From NCBI GenBank assembly GCA_963792485.1, contig CAWBWL010000005.1, positions 1 to 56,665 on the forward strand: a DNA stretch of 56,665 nt, written 5' to 3'. Each line of letters opens with the position of its first letter. Within the stretch, counting starts at the first letter, position 1. Source of the stretch: JANOYJ01 sp963792485. GTDB taxonomy: Bacteria; Pseudomonadota; Alphaproteobacteria; Rhizobiales; Rhizobiaceae. The notes below the pieces were generated by a model that was not told the DNA's origin, made no database searches, and saw only the letters and a list, made by a program, of their open reading frames with translations. Below are positions 1 through 7,780 of the stretch, in pieces. A program made the translations under genes and the position numbers.

Positions 1-129
1 TAGAGCCGGCTTTCTGCGCTTCCGGTGCTCATGGACAATAGTCCATTCCGCTCCGGTTCTCGAAAGCCAACTCTATCTGACTCGCCATGCCAAATTCTCG
101 CATCGAGCTTGAACGATTTGAAGAAACTC

Positions 130-150
130 CGGCGGCGGTTTGCCGCCGGA
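130..150. other. Hairpin before the first small gene
   Basis: Perfect 8-bp inverted repeat CCGGCGGC / GCCGCCGG with a 5-base loop, ending about 30 bases upstream of the ATG at 179. It would form a strong stem near the start of the message. The rest of bases 1-129 shows no supported gene. A terminator role is unlikely because no T-run follows. Confidence 0.4.
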
Positions 151-178
151 AGGCAATCTCTGTTTCGAAAGCCAAATC

Positions 179-517
179 ATGATTATGCGCTACGCATTGT
201 TTGAAGGCGAAGTCCATCCGGGGCGCGAAGAGGAGTTCCGCGCGTTTGTGAAGGAGCGCCTGGTGCCCTTGTGGACGCGGTTTCCGGGGGCGGAGGAGGT
301 GCGGGTGCTGGATGGGTTGGATCGCGACCAGGGCGCGCCGCATTACGCCATGGCGCTCGCCATCCGCTATCCAGACATGGACGCCTGCGAGCGGGCGCTT
401 GCCTCGCCGGTGCGGGCGCAGAGCCGGGAGGTGACGGGGGAGTTGCTGAAGCTGTTCACCGGCAAGGTGCATCACCATGTGTTTGCGGCGAGTGAATATG
501 CGCTCGCGCAGGTCTGA
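179..517 (+). CDS. Small EthD/Dabb-like alpha/beta-barrel protein
   Basis: Protein of about 112 residues beginning MIMRYALFEGEVHPG. The alternation of a short beta strand, a helix (REEEFRAFVKERLVPLW), two strands and a second helix, plus the compact length, resembles dimeric ferredoxin-like (EthD/ABM-type) barrels. These often act as small oxygenases or unknown binding proteins. I cannot name a substrate. The ATG at 179 is preferred over an upstream in-frame alternative start because homology-like sequence begins there. The last two thirds of the gene (299-499) recur at 3050-3250 with about 95 percent identity, on the far side of the protease gene, so this is the intact copy of a partial duplication. 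Confidence 0.6.
   Translation: MIMRYALFEGEVHPGREEEFRAFVKERLVPLWTRFPGAEEVRVLDGLDRDQGAPHYAMALAIRYPDMDACERALASPVRAQSREVTGELLKLFTGKVHHHVFAASEYALAQV
299..499 (+). repeat. Left copy of 201-bp direct repeat
   Basis: Bases 299-499 match 3050-3250 with no gaps and ten mismatches by my count, about 95 percent identity. The repeat is the 3' portion of the small barrel gene. The two copies bracket the secreted protease gene in the same orientation. Confidence 0.9.
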
Positions 518-914
518 AACGCGGGTAGAGGGGAAGAGGGCGGCTTTTCCTGAATCGTTCTCAGGTGGTGCGGAATGAGGCTGCCATTCCCGCGACGCTC
601 TGCATGAGCGAAGGAGGACCGCGCCAACCCTAACCAGATGCTTCGCATCCTTCGGACCTTTCCCCAGGAAGAGCAAAGGCTCGAGCTAGGCGCAGCTCAC
701 TCAATCGCACTCGCCAGCTTACCTTGCCCGGAAGGTTCGATCCGAGTTCAAGTCCGGTTCGTTGTGCTGAGATCAAGGCTCGACTTGGGAATGATGGGTC
801 AGGAAGACTTCCGAAAAGTCTTGTAAAAAATTGATAACTTGGCTATGGTGCATGCTTCTTATCAGCCTAATCTATTTGTCGGCCTAGAAACTCTCTTTCC
901 AGGAGTTTTAGACA
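518..914. other. 397-base gap without a supported gene
   Basis: Between the small barrel gene and the protease. Short open frames occur but none has a ribosome site, family resemblance or codon pattern that I trust. A GGTTCGATCC-like stretch near 736 recalls a tRNA T-arm, but the flanks do not pair. A TTGATA at 831-836 may be a -35 element for the protease without a clear -10. An AGGAG near 902 is the protease ribosome site. Confidence 0.5.
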
Positions 915-2876
915 ATGTCGAATTCATCGATAAGAGTTATTTCGTTGGCCCTGTCAGGTGTTGTATTTGCAACAGCGGCCTTTGCTGAAACAGCCCCGGC
1001 GCGGCGCGCGGTTATCGCGGTTGATGCGGCACCCGAGGCCATGTCGCCTCTTTTCGCTAAGTTGGCGGCAGGTGAACAGACCATTGCGGTGCCCGGCGCG
1101 GCGTGGTTGCAGCTTCAATTGTCAGATGTTGCGCTCGGTGAGGGCACGCTGACCATCACCGCAGCTGACGGCCAGTCGCAGACATTTACGCAGTCCCAGA
1201 TTGACGATTGGCAGGGCCTCACTGCCGTCTTTAACGGCGACAAGCTCAGCGTCAAGCTGACGCCGGGGCCCGATGCCGCGTCTGCGTCGGCCAGTGTTGC
1301 GGACATCATCGTCGGCTTGCCCGCCGGCGGGGGCGGGGCTGAACGCGGTCTGCCAAGCCAATTGTTCAACCTTCTCGGCGATGATCTGCAGCGCTTTATT
1401 CCCAACGATGCGGCCCTGCCCGGCACCGAGGGCGTTCAGCCTGCGATTGGACCCGCAGTGGAGTCGATCTGCGGTGCGGCCGATGACCGCGTTGCATCGG
1501 CCAATCCGCGCGCTGGCCGGGTCATGCCGATCGGATGCACTGGCTGGCTGATCGACGGCGGGGCGTTCCTGACTGCGGGGCATTGCGCGACGGCTGCCGC
1601 CCAGACGGTGGAGTTCAACGTGCCCGCCTCGCTCGCCAACGGGACGACCGTCGCACCGCCGGTGCGCGATCAGTACCGGATAGCCGCAGGCTCGATGGTC
1701 AGCCAGAATAGCGGCCAGGGAAACGACTGGGCGGTGTTCCGGGTTGTGCCAAACACCGAAACCGGCCTGATGCCAGCTGCGGCTCAGGGTGCGACATTCC
1801 AATTGTCGAACACCCAGAACCCTCCCCAAGTCCGCGTCACGGGCTATGGCGTTGACGGCCCCGGCCCGGGGTTTGGCGCAGGCGGTCCGCGCGATGCGAC
1901 GAATCAGACCCAGCAGACGCATAGCGGGGCGCTCAGTGGCAATACCGGCGGTCCGACCAGCGGCACGCTCAACTACGTTCCTGACACGCAAGGCGGCAAT
2001 TCAGGCAGCCCGGTTATTGCCGACGGGACCGAGATCGCGATTGGCATCCACACCAACGGCGGGTGCGGCGCCACCGGCGGGACCAATTCAGGAACCAGTT
2101 TCCGCAACGCGGCGCTGTGGGCGGCAGTCCAGACCGTGCAGCGGCGGACCGGCGACGTCTTGTGGCAGCACATCAACGGTCAGGTGCACTATTGGCCAAT
2201 GCTGAACGGTCAGCGGCAGGGCGGCATCAATATCGCAGGCCCCGTCGGGCCAGAATGGAAGCTGATCGCGGGCGGCGATTTCAACGGTGAGGGCACCGAA
2301 GACGCGCTCTGGCAGCATATCAATGGGCAGGTCCATTGGTGGCCGATGCTCAATGGCGTGCGGCAGAGCGGCCTTAACATCGCAGGGCCCGTCGGGCCGG
2401 AGTGGAAGCCGACCGGTGCCGGTGATCTGAACGGCGACGGCACGGATGACATCCTCTGGCAGCACATCAACGGGCAGGTCCACTACTGGCCGATACTCAA
2501 CGGTCAGCGTCAAGGTGGCATCGACATCGCTGGTCCTGTCGGGCCGGAGTGGCGGCTCATTGGTTCGGGAGACTTGAACGGCGACGGCACGGACGACATT
2601 CTCTGGCAGCACATCAACGGTCAGGTTCATTGGTGGCCGATGCTCAATGGCGTGCGTCAAGGCGGCCTGAACATCGCGGGACCCGTAGGGCCGGAATGGA
2701 GACTCGCGGGTGCGGGCGATCTGAATGCTGATCGCACGGACGATATCCTTTGGCAGCATATTAATGGCCAAGTCCATTGGTGGCCGATTCTGAGCGGGGT
2801 GCGCCAAGGCGGACTCGATATCGCAGGGCTTGTAGGGCCGGAATGGCGGCTGCGGGGCGTTGCAAGCTTGGACTGA
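915..2876 (+). CDS. Secreted trypsin-like serine protease with five FG-GAP-like repeats
   Basis: 653-residue exported protein. Residues 1-24 form a signal peptide ending AFA-ET. Residues about 195-410 are a chymotrypsin-fold protease: the catalytic histidine is in LTAGHCAT, the aspartate is probably in NDWAVFRV, and the serine is in GGNSGSPV. From residue 414 come five tandem 49-residue repeats, each starting like DILWQHINGQVH and ending in a GDLNGDGTD calcium-loop motif typical of FG-GAP/VCBS propeller blades. The repeats alternate between two subtypes (HYWP/NGQRQGGI and HWWP/NGVRQGGL), suggesting duplication of a two-repeat unit. The ribosome site is AGGAG nine bases before the ATG. The gene stands alone between two copies of the 201-bp repeat, so it may be an inserted accessory gene. 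The cleavage target is unknown. Confidence 0.85.
   Translation: MSNSSIRVISLALSGVVFATAAFAETAPARRAVIAVDAAPEAMSPLFAKLAAGEQTIAVPGAAWLQLQLSDVALGEGTLTITAADGQSQTFTQSQIDDWQGLTAVFNGDKLSVKLTPGPDAASASASVADIIVGLPAGGGGAERGLPSQLFNLLGDDLQRFIPNDAALPGTEGVQPAIGPAVESICGAADDRVASANPRAGRVMPIGCTGWLIDGGAFLTAGHCATAAAQTVEFNVPASLANGTTVAPPVRDQYRIAAGSMVSQNSGQGNDWAVFRVVPNTETGLMPAAAQGATFQLSNTQNPPQVRVTGYGVDGPGPGFGAGGPRDATNQTQQTHSGALSGNTGGPTSGTLNYVPDTQGGNSGSPVIADGTEIAIGIHTNGGCGATGGTNSGTSFRNAALWAAVQTVQRRTGDVLWQHINGQVHYWPMLNGQRQGGINIAGPVGPEWKLIAGGDFNGEGTEDALWQHINGQVHWWPMLNGVRQSGLNIAGPVGPEWKPTGAGDLNGDGTDDILWQHINGQVHYWPILNGQRQGGIDIAGPVGPEWRLIGSGDLNGDGTDDILWQHINGQVHWWPMLNGVRQGGLNIAGPVGPEWRLAGAGDLNADRTDDILWQHINGQVHWWPILSGVRQGGLDIAGLVGPEWRLRGVASLD
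2154..2873 (+). repeat. Tandem 147-bp coding repeats (4.9 copies)
   Basis: In-frame tandem repeats within the protease gene, period 147 bp (49 codons). Copies 1 and 3 resemble each other more than their neighbours, as do copies 2 and 4, an A-B-A-B-B' order. The second D-rich loop in copy 4 has lost part of its motif (GDLNADRTD), and the last copy ends early. Confidence 0.85.
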
Positions 2877-3049
2877 CCTGCAATCAAAGCGGGGCAGCGG
2901 GTTCAGTCAAGGATCCGTGGTTTTGACGTTGTCACGTTAGCTTTGGCAGGTTGCCATGATGGATTGTCAGCCAGCTTTCAGGTTGCGGTCGCAGCGTTCC
3001 GTTCTGTCGTTGTTTGCTGGCGATGTGCCTGGATGCCAAGTGTGGGGAA

Positions 3050-3271
3050 GTGCGGGTGCTGGACGGGACGGACCGCGACGCGGGCGCGCCGCATTATGCC
3101 ACGGCGCTCGCCATCCGCTATCCAGACATGGACGCCTGCGAGCGGGCGCTTGCCTCGCCGGTGCGGGCGCAGAGCCGGGAGGTGACGGGCGAGCTGCTGA
3201 AGCTGTTCACCGGCAAGGTGCATCACCATGTGTTTGCGGCGAGTGAATATCAGCCTGCGTCTTTGCCATAG
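3050..3271 (+). pseudogene. Truncated second copy of the small barrel gene
   Basis: Bases 3050-3250 repeat 299-499 and read in one frame as the C-terminal two thirds of the small barrel protein (VRVLDGTDRDAGAPHYA to FAASEY), then diverge to QPASLP and a stop. The N-terminal strand and helix are missing. A possible ATG at 3014 adds unrelated residues. The differences from the intact copy include several silent changes, so the fragment either arose some time ago or came from a relative. It is probably not a functional gene. Confidence 0.75.
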
Positions 3272-3372
3272 CCTCAGCTGAAAGCCCTGCCGCTTGCGTG
3301 CCGCGGGTTGCGCGCTTGCCTGCGCCGTGCCAAATCGGCGCTCGAAAGATCAGAGGCAGAGACCAGCAGAGC

Positions 3373-4423
3373 TTGAGCAAAGGACCGAACATCAAGACCG
3401 TCGCCGAGCGCGCTGGCGTCGCCACCGCCACGGTTGCCCGCGTCCTGCATAACAATGGCTATGTCGCGGAGGCCACGCGCTTAAAGGTGATGGAGGCCGT
3501 CAACGCGACAGGCTACCAGATCAATGCCATTGCCCGCAGCCTGAAGCGCAGCCGCAGCAATGTCATCGGGCATCTGCTGCAATCCACGGTGCCGAACCCG
3601 TTCTTTGTCAAAGTTGCGCAGGGGCGTTGAGGATTACGCGCAGCAGCACGGTTACACAACACTGACCTATAACGTGCAGGGCGACGCTGAAGCGGAGCGA
3701 AAGGGCGTTGAAACATTCCTTGGCTGGCGCGTGGATGCGATCATTTTCACGACACCCATCGCAGCTGAAAATGTTGATCGCGCCATTGGCGCGGGGGTGC
3801 CGGTCATTCAGGTTGAACGCCCGCGCAGCGACAAGGGTATCTTGCTCACCGTTGACAACTATGCCGGAGCACAAGAGGCGATGGCCCATCTTGTCTCACT
3901 CGGCCACCGGCGCATTGCCTATGTCGGGCAGCGGCCGGGCTCGCAGGAAAACCGTTTTGCCGATTATGTGGAAGAGGAGCGGTTCGGCGCCTATCGCGAC
4001 GCGCTGACGGCGCTCGGCGTCTTCGATGAAAAACTCGTAGCATTTGGCGCAGCCTATACACTCAGCGACATGGACGCGCACGGTCTTGGCTATAAGGCGA
4101 TGAATGTCTGGCTTGATGCAGGCGACAGGCCGACTGCGGTATTTGCCTCAAGCGACCTGCTTGCCGCCGGTGTCTTGCAGGCGACTAATGAGCACGGACT
4201 AAACGTGCCGCGCGACATTTCGGTTATCGGGTTTGACGATACGCTCGCCCCGTTTCTCGCGCCAGAACTGACGACCGTCTATCTGCCTGCCCACGAATTG
4301 GGCATCGCAGCCGCCAAGCTCGCGCTCGAACATATTGGCGGCAAACCGGGCATTGCGCAGCCGCTCGAGCGCTTCAAAACCCATCTCGTGCTGCGTGCCT
4401 CCACCGCCTTGAAAAAATCCTGA
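3373..4423 (+). pseudogene. LacI-family regulator, frameshifted
   Basis: LacI/GalR repressor in two overlapping frames. Residues 1-60 (TTG start, SKGPNIKTVAERAGVATATVARVLHNNGYV) hold the helix-turn-helix and hinge helix. The rest is a periplasmic-binding-protein-like sugar sensor ending in LRASTALKKS. The break is in a GGGG run near 3621: removing one G restores VAQGVEDYAQQHGY, and the repaired length is exactly 349 codons plus stop. It sits just before a sugar ABC transporter whose promoter carries two LacI-type palindromes, so it is the likely local repressor, released by a sugar or sugar derivative. The frameshift may be a homopolymer sequencing error. Confidence 0.8.
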
Positions 4424-4465
4424 ATTACCACTTGACTCATCCAAACTAGTATGTGATTTTTCGAC

Positions 4466-4485
4466 ATGTGTCAACGTTGACACAT
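4466..4485. promoter_or_regulatory. LacI-type operator 1, perfect 20-bp palindrome
   Basis: ATGTGTCAACGTTGACACAT is a perfect palindrome with the central CG typical of LacI/GalR operators. It overlaps a TTGACA -35-like element at 4477-4482, with TATGGT at 4499-4504 as a possible -10 (16-base spacing). Bound repressor would block the promoter of the sugar-binding-protein gene starting at 4568. Confidence 0.8.
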
Positions 4486-4496
4486 TTTTTTGATCG

Positions 4497-4518
4497 CATA
4501 TGGTAACGTTGACATATG
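4497..4518. promoter_or_regulatory. LacI-type operator 2, imperfect palindrome
   Basis: A second site with the same core, GTAACGTTGACAT, centred 32 bp (about three helical turns) downstream of operator 1 and with two mismatched pairs. It covers the candidate -10 region. Two in-phase sites on one face of the helix fit cooperative repression by a LacI dimer pair. Confidence 0.7.
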
Positions 4519-4567
4519 TGATACTGGGAGATCAGATCGACGGGCAAGCGTGCACAGGGAGGACACT

Positions 4568-5806
4568 ATGCACAGACGGACATTTATTTCGATTATGGCC
4601 AGCAGCATGCTGGCGCTCAGTGCGGCAACTGCATACGCCGAGACGACCCTAAAAGTCTGGGACCAATTCTCCGAAGAGAACGACAACAAGGGCATGCAAG
4701 CATTCATCGCTGCTTTTGAGGCCGCCAATCCGGATATCAAGATTCAGCGGGACGTGCAGTCGGCCGACGATCTGCGCACCATCGTCCAGACAGCGCTGAC
4801 CTCGGGCGCGGGACCGGACGTTCTCTATTTCGACACCGGCCCGGGTTTTGCCGGCGAGCTTGCCAAGGCAGGTCTGCTGATGCCATTGGACGACCTCTAT
4901 GCCGCCAGCCTCGACAAGCATATTTATCCATGGTCGAAAGAGCGCACGCGCTTTGACGGCAAGGTCTACGGCGTTGGCAATGAAGTCGAATTCATCGGCG
5001 TTTATTACAATGCCGATATGTTCGCCGAGATGAAGCTCGAAGTGCCGAAGACCTATGAGGACTTTGTCAAAGTCGCAGACGCCATCAAGGCCGCCGGGAA
5101 AGTTCCAGTCTCTTTCGGCAACGCCGATGGCTGGCCTGCCTTCCACATCTTCAGCCTGTTCATGAACAATGCGGTCGGCAAGGAGAAGCTCGAGCAGATG
5201 ATGTCGGGCGCGGCCTCCTGGGACGACCCCGCGACTGTTGACGCCATCAAGACCTGGTTTGTGGACGCCAATGCCGCCGGCCATCTGATCCCCAGCGTCA
5301 ACGCGGTCAATTATGATGACAGCGGCAATCTGTTCAAGAACGGCGACGCCGGCATGATGGTCACGGGCACATGGCTGATCAGCGACATCACGGCAAACGC
5401 CAAATTCAAGCCCGGCTGGTTCTTCCTGCCAAAGAAGGGCGGCGGCGATCCGCTTCCGCCGGCAGGCCTCGGTTCCGGCTACTTCGTCAATGCGGCAACG
5501 CAGAATGCTGATGCCGCCAAGAAGTTCATCTCCTTCCTGTTCGACCCCGCAAACGCCAAGATGTGGACGGAAGGCATGAACCGCTTCCCCACCTACAAGG
5601 TGGACCTGACGGGCCAGAAAGTGCCGCCGCTATTCCAGGGCGCGGCTGAGGCTCTGGCAACGGTGCCGATGGGCTATAACATCGACGTGCTGATGAGCGA
5701 CAAGTTCAACACTGCGATGAAGGATGGCTTCCAGGCTGTTCTTGCCGGCTCGAAGACGCCGGAAGACCAGGCCAAGGAACTGCAGGCCGCCGCCAGCGCA
5801 AAATAA
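4568..5806 (+). CDS. Sugar ABC transporter substrate-binding protein (family 1)
   Basis: 412-residue periplasmic binding protein of the MalE-like (CUT1) class. Residues 1-25 are a signal peptide (MHRRTFISIMASSMLALSAATAYAE). Mature residues begin TTLKVWDQFSEENDNKGMQAF, the usual first strand and helix of extracellular solute-binding proteins. The ATG at 4568 is chosen because GGGAGG lies just upstream and the signal peptide begins there. It is the first gene after two LacI-type operators and precedes two permease genes. The substrate is unknown; the neighbouring dehydrogenase and isomerase suggest a sugar, polyol or sugar acid needing oxidation. Confidence 0.9.
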   Translation: MHRRTFISIMASSMLALSAATAYAETTLKVWDQFSEENDNKGMQAFIAAFEAANPDIKIQRDVQSADDLRTIVQTALTSGAGPDVLYFDTGPGFAGELAKAGLLMPLDDLYAASLDKHIYPWSKERTRFDGKVYGVGNEVEFIGVYYNADMFAEMKLEVPKTYEDFVKVADAIKAAGKVPVSFGNADGWPAFHIFSLFMNNAVGKEKLEQMMSGAASWDDPATVDAIKTWFVDANAAGHLIPSVNAVNYDDSGNLFKNGDAGMMVTGTWLISDITANAKFKPGWFFLPKKGGGDPLPPAGLGSGYFVNAATQNADAAKKFISFLFDPANAKMWTEGMNRFPTYKVDLTGQKVPPLFQGAAEALATVPMGYNIDVLMSDKFNTAMKDGFQAVLAGSKTPEDQAKELQAAASAK

Positions 5807-5828
5807 GCGCTGACTCCCACTCTCCCGG

Positions 5829-5889
5829 CGGCGCGGTTGCCGCGCCGTGAACTTCCGCAGGCTGTGATACTTCCTCCTTCACAGCCTGC
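5829..5889. other. Two hairpins after the binding-protein gene
   Basis: 5829-5847 holds an 8-bp stem CGGCGCGG / CCGCGCCG. 5857-5889 holds an 11-bp perfect stem GCAGGCTGTGA / TCACAGCCTGC with an 11-base loop. No T-run follows, so these look like mRNA-protecting stems that let binding protein exceed permease, as in malE-malF spacers. A third stem GGAACTG / CAGTTCC lies at 5925-5947. The whole spacer to 6051 holds no gene. Confidence 0.6.
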
Positions 5890-6051
5890 AGGGAGGATAA
5901 TGCCCTTCGCTGCCCGCTGTGGTGGGAACTGGGTATCAACCAGTTCCAATCCCATCGGACAGAACGAGAGCTGCGCCGCTTAGGCGGTGCACCGATATTG
6001 AAACGCTGGCAAATCAATCTGGATGCCCATGTTGTCATGGGCGGGAGGTTC

Positions 6052-6939
6052 ATGGTGACAAAGCGCATCAAGGCAACGCAGCGCAGACAACAGGCCGGGT
6101 TCTGGTTCGTGCTTCCAGCGTTCCTCGTCTATCTCATGTTTTTCGGCTATCCGTTTTTCCGGACAGTCTATCTGAGCCTCACCGAATGGAACGGACTGGG
6201 CGATCCCAAATTTGTGGGCTTTGCCAACTACACCCGTCTGTTTGCCGACCCGCTGATGTGGTCGTCCCTGTGGAATAATTTGATCTGGGTTTTCTGGGGC
6301 ACTGTCGTGCCCATTTCAATTGGCCTCGTGCTCTCGGTGATCCTGTGGACAGGCGTCAAGGGCAGCATTGTTTTCCGCACCATTTACTTTCTGCCCATGG
6401 TGCTGTCCGCCTTTGTCATCGGTGTGATCTGGCGGTGGATTTACCATCCGCTTTATGGCCTCTTGAACCAAGGACTTAAAGCCATCGGACTGGGCGGACT
6501 CGCGACAACGGGCTGGCTCGGCGAAACCTCGACCGCGCTCTACGCCGTCCTCGCCGCCGCCATCTGGTCTTATATCGGCTTCTGCGTCGTCGTGCTTTAC
6601 TCCGGCCTACAGAAGGTTGACGCCGAACTCATCGATGCTTCGCGCATTGACGGCGCCAATGCCTGGCAGCGTTTCCGCAATGTCATCATCCCGCAGATCC
6701 GCCCCGTGCTGACCATGGTTCTGGTCTTCACCATCATCGGCGGCTTCAACGTGTTCGACGTAGTCTGGGCGATGACGGAAGGCGGGCCTGCCAACTCCAG
6801 CGAGGTCATCGCGACCTACACATATGAAGCGGCCTTCCGTGTGCGCGAAGTCGGCTATGGCGCTGCCCTGTCAATGGTGATGACGGTCATTGCGCTGTTT
6901 GCAGCCTGGGCCACTTTGAAACTTCGCAAGGCGGATTGA
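6052..6939 (+). CDS. Sugar ABC transporter permease, MalF type
   Basis: 295-residue inner-membrane protein with about six hydrophobic segments, starting with FWFVLPAFLVYLMFFGYPFF. The EAA loop is present (ELIDASRIDGANAWQRFRNVIIP), which contacts the ATPase. The ATG at 6052 follows GGGAGG; an upstream in-frame alternative start lacks one. Length and topology match CUT1 MalF/UgpA-type permeases. It forms the membrane channel with the next gene, three bases downstream of its stop. Confidence 0.9.
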   Translation: MVTKRIKATQRRQQAGFWFVLPAFLVYLMFFGYPFFRTVYLSLTEWNGLGDPKFVGFANYTRLFADPLMWSSLWNNLIWVFWGTVVPISIGLVLSVILWTGVKGSIVFRTIYFLPMVLSAFVIGVIWRWIYHPLYGLLNQGLKAIGLGGLATTGWLGETSTALYAVLAAAIWSYIGFCVVVLYSGLQKVDAELIDASRIDGANAWQRFRNVIIPQIRPVLTMVLVFTIIGGFNVFDVVWAMTEGGPANSSEVIATYTYEAAFRVREVGYGAALSMVMTVIALFAAWATLKLRKAD

Positions 6940-6942
6940 ACC

Positions 6943-7779
6943 ATGGCAAAGAAATCCACGAACAATCTTGTTTCCGATATCGGCAAATACGCCGTTCTCA
7001 CCTTCTTCGCGGTATTGGCGCTCTTGCCTGTTGTGATGTCATGGCTCACGGCGCTGCGCCCCAAGGACGAAGCCTCCGGCAATCCCTTCTCGCTGCCGTC
7101 GCGCTTTGAGTGGTCGAATATTCCCAAGGCCTGGGAAATCGGCCGCTTCGGCGACTATTTCATCAACAGCATCATGGTGACGGTCCCGACCGTGATCGCC
7201 GTGGTCATCCTGTCGGCGCTGGCGGGATATGGCATTTCGCGCTTCAAGTTCCGCGGCCGGAACCTGATGTTCTACACGCTGCTGCTCGGCCTCACCATTC
7301 CGTTCCAGTCGGTGATGATCCCGCTGTTCTATCAGCTGAACAGCATGGGGCTTCTTGGAACCTATTGGGCGATGATCCTGCCCGCCACCGCGTTCGGACT
7401 GCCCTTCGGCGTGTTCCTGATGCAGGCGTTTTTTGAGGATCTGCCAAATGAGCTCGCGGACGCCGCGCGCACAGACGGGTGCAGCGAATGGCGCATTTTC
7501 AAGGACGTGATGCTGCCGCTGGCAACGCCCGCAATATCCTCGCTGGTCGTGTTCCAGTTCATGGCGACATGGAACAACTTCATCATGCCGCTGCTGTTTT
7601 TGCAGGACGAGGACATCCGCACCGTGCCGCTCGGGCTGCTCTACTTTCAGGGAAAATACACGCGCGATCTCTCACTGCTGTCCGCAGGCGTTGCGATCGC
7701 CACCATCCCCATCGTCATCATCTACATCATTTTCCAACGCCAATTCGTCAAAGGCCTTACCGCCGGAGCTGTGAAGTAA
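6943..7779 (+). CDS. Sugar ABC transporter permease, MalG type
   Basis: 278-residue inner-membrane protein, the second half of the permease heterodimer. It has six transmembrane segments and the EAA loop ELADAARTDGCSEWRIFKDVMLP. The C-terminal end FQRQFVKGLTAGAVK is the characteristic tail of MalG/UgpE-type permeases. It follows the first permease by three bases and ends one base before the dehydrogenase ATG, so the genes are tightly co-transcribed. Confidence 0.9.
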   Translation: MAKKSTNNLVSDIGKYAVLTFFAVLALLPVVMSWLTALRPKDEASGNPFSLPSRFEWSNIPKAWEIGRFGDYFINSIMVTVPTVIAVVILSALAGYGISRFKFRGRNLMFYTLLLGLTIPFQSVMIPLFYQLNSMGLLGTYWAMILPATAFGLPFGVFLMQAFFEDLPNELADAARTDGCSEWRIFKDVMLPLATPAISSLVVFQFMATWNNFIMPLLFLQDEDIRTVPLGLLYFQGKYTRDLSLLSAGVAIATIPIVIIYIIFQRQFVKGLTAGAVK

Positions 7780-7780
7780 A

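Noticed and set aside
730..775. tRNA T-arm-like GGTTCGATCC and GTTCAAGTCC
   Set aside because: The 5-bp stems around both loops do not pair, and no anticodon arm or acceptor stem can be built.
2154..2876. Regular 147-bp repeats as a possible CRISPR or satellite array
   Set aside because: The repeats are in frame, encode FG-GAP-like blades and vary mainly at protein-tolerated positions. There are no spacers.
299..3250. The 201-bp repeats as ends of an insertion sequence or composite transposon
   Set aside because: They are coding, directly repeated, lack terminal inverted repeats, and no transposase lies between them.
3610..3630. Programmed frameshift in lacI at GGGG
   Set aside because: No downstream pseudoknot or slippery heptamer is evident, and similar single-base shifts occur in pheT and other genes, pointing to sequence error.
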